Shown: positions 44,527 through 51,204 of the stretch, in pieces
Layout: the number at the start of each line of letters is the position of its first letter
Position numbering within the stretch: position 1 is the first letter of the stretch
Source: Luteibacter sp.
Lineage (GTDB): Bacteria; Pseudomonadota; Gammaproteobacteria; Xanthomonadales; Rhodanobacteraceae
Assembly: GCF_009912395.1 (NCBI RefSeq)
Contig: NZ_WNDO01000036.1
Location: 1-53,477, forward strand
Length of the DNA stretch: 53,477 bases
Reading direction: 5' to 3'
The notes under the pieces: model-generated
The model's database searches: none
The model's input: only the letters and a program-made list of their open reading frames with translations
Told to the model about the DNA's origin: nothing
Position numbers and translations under genes: made by a program

Positions 44527-45870
44527 TCAGCTCCGGGGGGACGGGGATGCGATCTTCTGGGACAGCGTCTTCTTGCGGCGCTCCTCGCTGAAGAACGGGT
44601 AGAAGACGGTGATGAACAGCATGAACAGGAAGGCCCAGGTCACCAACTGGCCCTCGGTGCCGAAGATGGCCCAGAGGCAGTAGATGACGACCACGCTGGT
44701 CAGTACCCAGTACAGGCCCACATGGGCCGTGCTGTGGCTTTGTTCCACCACGAAGTAGCACGCCACGCAGGAATAGATGTATGGCAGCAGGGTCAGCACC
44801 ACCGCGGCCGATGTCACCAGGACGAACTGCTCGGAGGCCGACGGCGACGCGGCCGTCGCCAGCACCACGAGCGACATCAGCGCGCCAACGATGATCAGGC
44901 CTTTGACAGGCGTGCCGTCCTTGTTCGTTCAGCTGAACACGGCGGGAAACAGGCCATCGTCGCCGGCCGCCTTGGCGGACAGCGCCGTGAGCAGGATCCA
45001 GCCACCCAGCGAACCCGCCGCACCCAGCGTGGCGCACAGGCTGACGATACCGCCGCCGACGTTGCCGATGGCGACCTGCGCGGCAAGGGTGAAGGGCGCA
45101 TCGGCCACCTGCAGCTTGTCGTTCGGCACCATGCCCATGATCACCGCTGAGCTGGCGATGTAGACAACGGCGGCCAGCGCCACGCCCGCCAGCGTCGCGA
45201 TGGCGACGTTCTTCTCAGGGTTACGCACCACACCGGCGGACACGGACGCGGATTCCACGCCGATGAAGGCCCAGAGCGTCAGCGAGGCCGAGCTGGAAAT
45301 CGCCTGGAAATCGCTCTTGCCCGAGACGTTGTATGCCGCCGTGAAGACGTCGGAGCGGAACCAAAACCAGCCCAGCAACGCCACCCCGAACAACGGGATC
45401 AGCGCGAACGACGTGGTGATCGACTGGATGCGCGTCACCACGTGGGCGCCCGCAATATTGGCGAAGGTGAACAGCCAGATCAGGCCCACCACCACCAGGG
45501 TACGCACCCAGGGTTCGGCCAGCTGCGGAATGAAGTAACTGAAGTAGCCCACCGCCGCGATGGGCAGCGCCACGTTGCCGATCCAGTTCGCGAACCAGTA
45601 GATCGTGTTCGTCTGGAAACCCATATAGGGACCGAAGGCGTCACGCGCATAGGCATAAGGGCCGCCCTCCTTGGGCGCGAGCTTGCCGAGCTTGGCGAAC
45701 ACGAAGGCCAGCATCAAGGAGCCCAACGTGGTAACCACCCACCCCCACATCGATACCGATCCCAACTTGGCGAGATTCCCGGGCAGCAGGAAGGCTCCCG
45801 ATCCCATCATGTTGCCCGCCACCAGGAAGGTGGCCGCGACCACACCTATCTTCTTGTCTTCAGCCGCCAT
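44527..45870 (-). pseudogene. AdiC-like amino acid/polyamine antiporter with in-frame TGA
   Basis: A 447-residue APC-family antiporter (12 helices) split by one TGA at 44929-44931, after residue 313. Both halves are in the same frame, so this is a nonsense codon, not a frameshift. The text resembles AdiC: VAGNMMGSGAFLLPGNLAKLG, the substrate-Trp segment TLWAFIGVESAS, and SLGGWILL; after the stop, TNKDGTPVKGLIIVGALMS continues. AdiC has Arg at this position (FARVNKAG); CGA to TGA explains it. The downstream half could restart at Met (44877) but would give only helices 9-12. Translation as a full antiporter needs readthrough, or the base is a sequencing error. Confidence 0.88.
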
Positions 45871-45903
45871 GAGATGCTCCTGTTCGTGGGCCCGCGACAC
45901 GGG

Positions 45904-47394
45904 TCATTTGATGAAGCTGTACTGCACCGATCCTTGCACCCGGGTGTCGTTGGCCCGGGTGCCATCGCGCTGGTCGAGCTTGCCGTGAAGCAACTCCACG
46001 CCCATCGTCCAGGTGGGCGCCGGGCTCCAGATCAGGTTGGCCGCCGCGTAGTCGGTCATGACGAAGGCCGTGCCGTCGTCGAGATGGCTGGACGGCACCC
46101 GTGCCTGGCCGTAGACCAGGTTGGAACGCCACTGCGACGACCAGTAATGCGTGTAGGCCCCATACCAGCCCCAGGCCTTGCGGGCGCGCAGGCGCCCCTG
46201 GTCATCCACCGTGGCATCGAGCCGGCTTCCACTGGTATCGGACAGGTACCGGGCGATGCCCTTGCCGTAGACGCCACTGACCATCAGGAGGTCCTTGCCG
46301 AGCAGCGCGAACGTGCCGCTCAAGGCCATGCCCCAACCCGTGGTGTAGCCGTCGGCCTTGCCATCGGTGTAGCCCAGGCGGCGCAACACCACGCCGGCCT
46401 GCACATGCCCCCACTCCCGTTCGCGACGCAGGGCGAGCACGAGGTCGGGAACGCGCGTGGCACCCTTCAGTTCGGGGCGTGACCCCGTGTTGGCGATTTC
46501 CGACTGCGGCCTTTCACCGGAGAGGGTCAGGCTGTTGCCGTCCCCGAAGGGAAAGGCCTGGTGGATACCCGGCTGCAATACGAACATCTGTCCACCCGGC
46601 CCGGCGAAATCCAGCGTGTCCGGCAGCGCATCCGCATCCATGAAGGCCGAATAGCCATAGCCGGCATACGTGTTGCCGATCTGCCCGTAGGCATGGCGAA
46701 GGTGGAACTGGTAGCTGTTGGCGTCGCCACCGTAGAAGTCGTTTTCCAGGTAGAAACGCAGGCTGCCGTAGTCGGTCGGGCGGCGCGCCTCGAAGGTGAA
46801 GCGTGTCTGTCGCGCGTGCATGTTGAAATGCTCGTGGTCGCGCGAGGGGGCGCCGGCCGGAAACGACGCGGGAATGAATTGCTCGTCGTTGCCGGCACCG
46901 TGGTTGTCCGCGATGGCATCCAGCTTCGCGTAACCGCCGATGCGGATCTTCGTTTCCGTGCCCGGCACATCGAAGAACCCTTTCAGGTCGGGATCGGTCG
47001 GTGGCGGGGCATTGTCGATACGCGAGGCGCCGGCGCCCTGGTCGGCCACGGAATTCTGCGCCGGAAGGCGCGAGGCCGGCACGCCCACGGCCGTCGCGGT
47101 GGATACTTTTTCGGGCACCGCCGTGGCGACGATCGTCTGGCCGGGTGTAGCCGATGACGATGCCAGGGCAGGTGTGAAAGGTCCGGCTGGTTTCGCGGAC
47201 TGGGCCTGCGCGTTCTCGACCGCATCAAGGCGCGCGCCCATGCGTTTCACGACATCGCGCAGGGCATCGACCTCCTCACGCAGCTGCGCGTTCTCCTTCT
47301 TCAACTCTGCTTCCGTGGTGTCCTGCGCATACGCAGGCATCGCCAGCCATACGAGGCACGTGGCCAGAGCCCGTCGTAGAACGATCCTTATCAT
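45904..47394 (-). CDS. DcaP-family trimeric porin
   Basis: 496 residues. Signal peptide (MIRIVLRRALATCLVWLAMPAYA), then an N-terminal coiled coil (about 25-65: TEAELKKENAQLREEVDALRDVVKRMGARLDAVENA), a Pro/Ala/Thr linker, and a beta-barrel (about 150-496) ending in SVQYSFIK. DcaP porins form trimers that pass anionic or amphiphilic small molecules. It precedes the antiporter by 33 nt and the decarboxylase follows, so it probably supplies substrate uptake or product exit across the outer membrane. The start at 47394 gives the clean signal peptide. Confidence 0.86.
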   Translation of the reverse strand: MIRIVLRRALATCLVWLAMPAYAQDTTEAELKKENAQLREEVDALRDVVKRMGARLDAVENAQAQSAKPAGPFTPALASSSATPGQTIVATAVPEKVSTATAVGVPASRLPAQNSVADQGAGASRIDNAPPPTDPDLKGFFDVPGTETKIRIGGYAKLDAIADNHGAGNDEQFIPASFPAGAPSRDHEHFNMHARQTRFTFEARRPTDYGSLRFYLENDFYGGDANSYQFHLRHAYGQIGNTYAGYGYSAFMDADALPDTLDFAGPGGQMFVLQPGIHQAFPFGDGNSLTLSGERPQSEIANTGSRPELKGATRVPDLVLALRREREWGHVQAGVVLRRLGYTDGKADGYTTGWGMALSGTFALLGKDLLMVSGVYGKGIARYLSDTSGSRLDATVDDQGRLRARKAWGWYGAYTHYWSSQWRSNLVYGQARVPSSHLDDGTAFVMTDYAAANLIWSPAPTWTMGVELLHGKLDQRDGTRANDTRVQGSVQYSFIK

Positions 47395-47816
47395 GTCTGG
47401 AAGCCTCCCTTTTCGCGCTGCCAGGCGCCGCGTCCCGATGGGACACGACAGATGCTTCAAACGAAATACACAAGCCTCCGCGCCACCGTACCCGCTCGGT
47501 CGACGCATGGACTGTGACTGCTCTCACAGTCCATCCGGAGTGCGGGAAAAAGCTAACATGCGGCGCCCCCGATCATGCCGCGGCCCATTGTCACCCTTCA
47601 TTGATCGCCCTCCCCTGGGTGAAGGGAAGACTAAATCACATCACCACGCCATGGCGTCTTGTTGAAAAATGCTGTGTGGAACGGTCGCCGCGCTCATGCG
47701 CCGATGTGCCCACCCGTGATGCGTGAGAAATAGATCATGAGTGGAACGGATGATGAATATTCGGCATGAAGGCAATGAACAGGCATCGCTGAACATGCGT
47801 GCGATGTAACCCCGCA
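47395..47816. other. Gene-free region with promoter of the porin operon
   Basis: 422 bp between the porin start and the stop of the 180-residue gene. It carries the CRP/Clp site at 47511-47530. No convincing gene is seen; the 73-residue frame at 47641-47862 has no ribosome site and mixed composition. The remainder shows nothing I can interpret. Confidence 0.5.
47511..47530. promoter_or_regulatory. Perfect CRP/Clp site upstream of the porin-antiporter-decarboxylase operon
   Basis: ACTGTGACTGCTCTCACAGT is a complete dyad with 7-bp arms around 6 bp, containing TGTGA-N6-TCACA. It is 117 nt upstream of the porin start, a common distance for activation at a promoter with a longer leader. Confidence 0.8.
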
Positions 47817-48359
47817 TCACGCGGATCCGCTTGACCATCCACCACCGTAGCGGCGTACCCAATCAGGTGTCTGTCGCGCCAACGGCGCACCATCGCCACT
47901 GACAACATGACCCGATCGCCTGCCGATCGACGCCACACTGTCGAAAGCGATGATGCGGGACTCCCCGCCTCCATGCAGCACCAACTCCCGGCGCGACCAG
48001 TCCACGTGATGGAGCACACCGGGTTGCTTACCGGGTCGCCGGCCATCCCGATACGGAAATCCGATCACCACAGGGTGGCCGACACGCAATGTCTCCAGGT
48101 GGATCTCGTGCGCCGCCACGCTGGCACTGACGTAATGCCGGATCGCGGTGACGTGGTCGAACGGCACCAACGTCGTCGTCCCGTCGTTCATACCCCGCGA
48201 CGGCAACGGCTGGGGATGGTCGAATACAAGCTGCCGACAGGCCCAGTCCACGCGGTCCACCATGCCGATGACATGCATGCCACGCACGCACCACAGCTTG
48301 ACGTAATGCCCTTGCCCGAGGTGCCGGAACACCTTGTCGTCTTCCGATGTACCGAACAT
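47817..48359 (-). CDS. Hypothetical protein with two tandem SH3-like repeats
   Basis: 180 residues, no signal or membrane segment. An internal duplication is visible: residues 33-75 (GMVDRVDWACRQLVF ... LVPFDHVTAIRHY) align with 114-147 (GVLHHVDWSRRELVL ... IIAFDSVASIGRR). Each unit has a G-x-V-V-L strand, a VDW turn, a Q/E-L-V-L strand and a final F-D-x-V-x-x-I helix-like end, suggesting a small beta-barrel (SH3 or Sm-like). I do not recognise a family. It lies upstream of the CRP/Clp region on the same strand. Confidence 0.65.
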   Translation of the reverse strand: MFGTSEDDKVFRHLGQGHYVKLWCVRGMHVIGMVDRVDWACRQLVFDHPQPLPSRGMNDGTTTLVPFDHVTAIRHYVSASVAAHEIHLETLRVGHPVVIGFPYRDGRRPGKQPGVLHHVDWSRRELVLHGGGESRIIAFDSVASIGRRSGHVVSGDGAPLARQTPDWVRRYGGGWSSGSA

Positions 48360-48463
48360 CCGGATACTCGCCTTGAAAGCGAGCGACTATCGGTAGGAGA
48401 CACGACGACGTTCGCTTCATGCGTCTCGCTTTCCGATTTTTCAGACAACTCCTATGCCTGCCC

Positions 48464-48479
48464 TGTGACGCAAGTCACG
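48464..48479 (+). promoter_or_regulatory. Near-perfect CRP/Clp site upstream of lytic transglycosylase
   Basis: TGTGACGCAAGTCACG matches TGTGA-N6-TCACA with one mismatch in the last base. It is about 66 nt upstream of the transglycosylase TTG start, a usual class II/I activation distance. Confidence 0.6.
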
Positions 48480-48544
48480 AAGAAACCGGATGAACCGGGC
48501 GTGGGCTAACATAGGCGGACGAAGGAGACCTCCAGGGGAACGGA

Positions 48545-49027
48545 TTGAACAGGGGATATCGACGCCATGGCGCCATCGCGCTGGCCCTCGGCCTGGGCGT
48601 CGCGAATGCATGCCCGGTCCGGGCCGACTGCATCGACGATGCCGCGCGCTACCAGCATGTCGACCCCTTCGTGCTCAGGGCCATCGCCTACCATGAGTCG
48701 CGCATGCAACCGGCGACCGTGGGCCGCAACACCAATGGAACGCTCGATATCGGGGTCATGGGCATCAACACCGTGCACCTGCCGGAGTTGTCCGGCTATG
48801 GCATCCGGCCGGCCCATCTTCGCGATGGCTGCACCAACGCCTACATCGGTGCCTACTACCTGCGCCGGAAGATCGACAAGTACGGCAACACCTGGCGCGC
48901 CGTCGCCGCCTACCATTCCGAAACGCCCGCCCTGGGCGCGGCCTATGCCACCGCCATCCGCCGTGTGCTCGCCAGTTGGGGTGTCCTGGACCGGCCCCCG
49001 GGCGGCATGACGCCCCTCAGCCGATAG
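48545..49027 (+). CDS. IagB/VirB1-type lytic transglycosylase
   Basis: 160 residues: signal peptide (about 1-27) and a small GH23 fold. The catalytic Glu51 is in AIAYHESRMQP, with the family segments TNGTLDIGVMGINTVHLPEL and NAYIGAYYLRRKI. Such short enzymes open peptidoglycan for secretion or pilus machines. The start is TTG at 48545 with AGGGGAAC site; no in-frame ATG gives a signal peptide. It is convergent with the 122-residue gene, overlapping by 11 nt. Confidence 0.83.
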   Translation: MNRGYRRHGAIALALGLGVANACPVRADCIDDAARYQHVDPFVLRAIAYHESRMQPATVGRNTNGTLDIGVMGINTVHLPELSGYGIRPAHLRDGCTNAYIGAYYLRRKIDKYGNTWRAVAAYHSETPALGAAYATAIRRVLASWGVLDRPPGGMTPLSR

Positions 49028-49385
49028 CTTCGGCCACGCAGGCCTGGCAAAGCGCCCAGGATTCCGGATCCTGCTCCAGCGTCTGCACCACCTGGCCCAG
49101 TACGTACTGGAAGTTGGCCCCCTGCGCGCCGTCCCCCAGTTCACCCAGCAGCAATCCCTCGACCAGCCGCCCGACCAGCACGCGCTCGTCGGTGATCCCG
49201 GCCTCGTGCAGGCGCTTGACCATGGCCGCCGGGGACGTGGACGGCGCCCGGGTACCCGTACCGGCGCCACCCGCCGGCGCAGGCGGACTGGCCGCAGCGC
49301 GCACCGGCGCCTGCCCGGGGCGATCGGTTCCGATCCGGGAGCGAAGCTGTTCGATGAGACGCTGGGTGCGAGTGATGTCGGTCAT
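49017..49385 (-). CDS. 122-residue protein of unknown function (cassette-flanking)
   Basis: N-terminus MTDITRTQRLIEQLRSRIG, a Pro/Ala/Gly linker (about 22-48), then a helical domain (about 50-122: MVKRLHEAGITDERVLVGRLVEGLLLGELGDGAQ... ALCQACVAEAIG). I do not recognise it. The 5' third plus upstream DNA is duplicated at 50572-50760, where the copy is truncated. The start at 49385 is the ATG; the frame opens two codons earlier with TTG. Position at the downstream end of the effector cassette array suggests an old resident gene. Confidence 0.7.
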   Translation of the reverse strand: MTDITRTQRLIEQLRSRIGTDRPGQAPVRAAASPPAPAGGAGTGTRAPSTSPAAMVKRLHEAGITDERVLVGRLVEGLLLGELGDGAQGANFQYVLGQVVQTLEQDPESWALCQACVAEAIG

Positions 49386-49458
49386 GGGCAAGGGTCATTT
49401 TGAAACGCGAGCTTACTCTGAATACTTCTTCCGCAGATATTCCCGTCGCTGATTCGTC
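49278..49458. repeat. Direct repeat copy A (5' part of the 122-residue gene)
   Basis: This segment aligns with 50572-50760 in the same orientation, including GATCCGGGAGCGAAGCTGTT and TTCTTCCGCAGATA blocks. It covers the first third of the 122-residue gene and about 70 nt upstream of its start. Confidence 0.8.
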
Positions 49459-49751
49459 TACCACATGAAAGCAAGATAGGCCCAATGTCATATTCGGAAT
49501 CATCGTCGTCGGCGAGCGCCACCGGTTGCGGGTTTCCGTACCGGATCCACCAGGACCGATAGGTGACCGGCCTTGGTGAGACCGCCTCGCCGCTGCACCC
49601 AGACGTTGTCAATATGATCGGCATAGTTATACGCGGGCGCTAAACATATTCGCATTGTCGGTGGTGTAGATCATCCATCTTTCTCCGGTGCGTGACATCG
49701 GTAGCGGATGATCGAGCTATCGATGTCACGTGCTCGTCGTGGGCCATCGGT
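49392..49751. other. Gap between the 122-residue gene and DUF2384 gene
   Basis: 360 bp without a supported gene. Only the part upstream of the 122-residue gene (to about 49458) repeats elsewhere. The 80-residue frame at 49382-49624 has no ribosome site. A hairpin with 10-bp arms sits at 49691-49730. Confidence 0.5.
49691..49730 (-). terminator. Possible terminator after the DUF2384 gene
   Basis: CGTGACATCG (49691-49700) and CGATGTCACG (49721-49730) are perfect reverse complements around a 20-nt loop, 22 nt past the DUF2384 stop. The loop is long and the U-run absent, so function as a terminator is uncertain. Confidence 0.42.
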
Positions 49752-49955
49752 TCAACCGACGTAACCAGACTCGAAGGATTGGATATAGCCCAGCAGGTCA
49801 TCGGTGCGGCACTCGGCGACAAGCTCTAGCGCAGTCTTGCCGCCGAACGTTGCAATCGGTTCCTGCAGCCAGGCAACCGCTTTATCGCGATCGCCCGATA
49901 TCGCCTCGACAGCCTGCACGACACCTTTCACGTGAGGGTTATCGGCAAGGTCCAT
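49752..49955 (-). CDS. Free-standing DUF2384 (MbcA/ParS toxin-binding) protein
   Basis: 67 residues: MDLADNPHVKGVVQAVEAISGDRDKAVAWLQEPIATFGGKTALELV... YIQSFESGYVG. This is the DUF2384 domain of MbcA/ParS antitoxins, here without the Xre DNA-binding half. The ATG (49953-49955) overlaps the TGA of the SseB-like gene by 1 nt (TGATG), so the two are coupled. No RES toxin is next to it. It shares the A-W-x-x-x-P-x-x-x-F-G-G-x-[ST]-A-L-E pattern with the RES antitoxin at 10588. A decayed second copy is at 50763-50870. Confidence 0.8.
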   Translation of the reverse strand: MDLADNPHVKGVVQAVEAISGDRDKAVAWLQEPIATFGGKTALELVAECRTDDLLGYIQSFESGYVG

Positions 49956-50335
49956 CAAACCTTCTTGAGACCTGTGATTACATCGGCCGATATGACGAGC
50001 TGCGCCACATATCCAGGGTTGAGAGCTACGCCATAACCCGGTGGAAGGCGGCGAAAAAAGTCCCTTCCCTTAATCTGGAGGACGTACTCAGCCATCTGTC
50101 TATGCAATCCGGGACGTGACAAGGAAGAAAATGCAGCTACCAATGGACTTCCTACCTCACCTACCAACAATGGGTCAAAGCCGCTGCCATCCTGCCGCAC
50201 CTCTTCTCTGCTAGAAACATAGACATCAGATTCAGCAATATTTTTCAGCAGATCTTCAAGCGAGATTGCCCCTTCTTTTGCTCTTGCAATATCACGCTCA
50301 AGCTCGTTTTTCGGATCAAAACCTAATAGCTCCAT
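49955..50335 (-). CDS. SseB-like protein
   Basis: 126 residues resembling the SseB N-terminal domain: NELERDIARAKEGAISLEDLLKNIAESDVYV (helix and first strands), PLLVGEVGSPLVAAFSSLSRPGLH, and a C-terminal LPPGYGVALNPGYVAQLVISADVI. The real SseB family is of uncertain function; SseB-like domains also occur in effector loci. No signal peptide. It is 9 nt after the four-Cys gene at 50345 and coupled to the DUF2384 gene, within the AT-richer cassette. It is a candidate immunity component. Confidence 0.7.
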   Translation of the reverse strand: MELLGFDPKNELERDIARAKEGAISLEDLLKNIAESDVYVSSREEVRQDGSGFDPLLVGEVGSPLVAAFSSLSRPGLHRQMAEYVLQIKGRDFFRRLPPGYGVALNPGYVAQLVISADVITGLKKV

Positions 50336-50344
50336 GTAGCACCT

Positions 50345-50557
50345 CTACAACTCAATTTCGGGATACATCTTGAGAGCTTCGGAGTGCTCCACTCTTCTCA
50401 CCGAATGAAGCGTCTCATACCAAAGAGTCCCACAATTGTTGCACCTCATCAAAAATGCGGGGCCGTCCGGGGTAACCGCTATTTTCTCGAAACGTTCAAA
50501 GGGGGCGTGATACCCAATTTTGCAAAACTCGCACATTTCGATCGATGGCTCTTTCAT
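50345..50557 (-). CDS. Small four-Cys (zinc-ribbon-like) protein, cassette copy 1
   Basis: 70 residues with CxxC pairs at 9/12 (MCEFCKIG) and 39/42 (RCNNCGTLWYETL), a zinc-ribbon-like arrangement, and a C-terminal acidic helix. It starts 10 nt after the truncated copy of the 122-residue gene (50567-50684) and precedes the SseB-like gene by 9 nt. I do not recognise a family. Its position downstream of a toxin makes it a candidate immunity protein of a displaced effector. Confidence 0.68.
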   Translation of the reverse strand: MKEPSIEMCEFCKIGYHAPFERFEKIAVTPDGPAFLMRCNNCGTLWYETLHSVRRVEHSEALKMYPEIEL

Positions 50558-50566
50558 GCCTTACCA

Positions 50567-50684
50567 AGCTAGCCGGGGCCGGCGGATTCGCCGAACCCCG
50601 CGCAGGCGCCTGCCCGGCGCGGTCGTTACCGATCCGGGAGCGAAGCTGTTCGATAAGGCGGCTGGTGCGGGTGATGTCGTTCAT
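50567..50684 (-). pseudogene. Truncated 5' copy of the 122-residue gene
   Basis: Starting at ATG 50684 the first 39 residues (MNDITRTSRLIEQLRSRIGN...PPAPA) match the 122-residue protein at 49385, after which homology stops near the start of the four-Cys gene at 50557. It is a remnant that marks a recombination junction. Confidence 0.82.
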
Positions 50685-50760
50685 GGGAATGGGGCAGTTT
50701 GAAGCGGAAGCTTACCCTGAATATTTCTTCCGCAGATACTGTCGCCGTTGGCTCGTTTCT
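50572..50760. repeat. Direct repeat copy B
   Basis: Same orientation as 49278-49458 and similar over almost 180 bp, including the region upstream of the start codon. Copy B is joined on its upstream side to a decayed DUF2384 copy, copy A to unrelated sequence. Confidence 0.8.
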
Positions 50761-50762
50761 CA

Positions 50763-50870
50763 GCCCTTCTGACGAACTTGGTGAACGGTTCCTGCAGCTA
50801 CGCAACCACTCGTTCGTTGACGCCCGATATCACTTCAGCAACCTGCCGGGCACGCTCCACCAGCGGATCA
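50763..50870 (-). pseudogene. Decayed DUF2384 gene fragment
   Basis: On the minus strand this translates as DPLVERARQVAEVISGVNERVVA-stop-LQEPFTKF, aligning with DNPHVKGVVQAVEAISGDRDKAVAWLQEPIATF of the intact copy at 49752. The conserved Trp codon TGG is TAG at 50798-50800. Downstream the frame is not conserved. A relict antitoxin-like gene that shows the array duplicated before it decayed. Confidence 0.72.
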
Positions 50871-50954
50871 TCGATGATCGACGCACCGCTACTACGTCGA
50901 TAAATCCGAGAACATAACAAAGAGGAGCGCCCTCACAAGACGGACGCTCTTCGA

Positions 50955-51179
50955 CTACAGCATGCGTTGCGTCTCGACCACGTAAGCTCTCAACTTACTG
51001 CTGTCCTTGATGGCCACACGTCCTGCATCAATATCAACGATCACATTTCTGCACTTGCAAGCAACTGAGTGTTCCGGCATCGAGGGAAGCGTTTCGCCAC
51101 AAACGCCACACTCATAACGGATATCTGCTCCGGCCGGGTAGCCTTTCGAAAAATCAACATTCAAATAATTTCTGTGCAT
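50955..51179 (-). CDS. Small four-Cys protein adjacent to the TNT toxin (candidate immunity)
   Basis: 74 residues with CxxC at 24/27 (YECGVCGETL) and CxC at 41/43 (VACKCRNV), suggesting a zinc-binding beta-rich fold. It ends with a basic/hydrophobic helix (SKLRAYVVETQRML). It starts 25 nt after the toxin stop at 51205, the expected place for the cognate immunity gene. The family is not known to me. It shares the four-Cys pattern with the 70-residue protein at 50345 but not the sequence. Confidence 0.7.
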   Translation of the reverse strand: MHRNYLNVDFSKGYPAGADIRYECGVCGETLPSMPEHSVACKCRNVIVDIDAGRVAIKDSSKLRAYVVETQRML

Positions 51180-51204
51180 TTCGTCCTCTACATCGTGGCG
51201 TCAT

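Noticed and set aside
44929-44931. Selenocysteine at the TGA of the antiporter
   Set aside because: The AdiC family has Arg at this site, no Sec is known in the family, and I see no obvious SECIS hairpin directly after the codon.
44527-45870. Frameshift in the antiporter
   Set aside because: The two halves are in the same frame (the TGA is a multiple of three from the downstream Met at 44877), so a nonsense change is enough.
47641-47862. 73-residue minus-strand ORF
   Set aside because: No ribosome site, overlaps the end of the 180-residue gene, and mixed composition.
49382-49624. 80-residue minus-strand ORF in the cassette gap
   Set aside because: No ribosome site. Only the last 25 or so residues look alike in the two repeat copies, which reflects the DNA duplication, not a protein.
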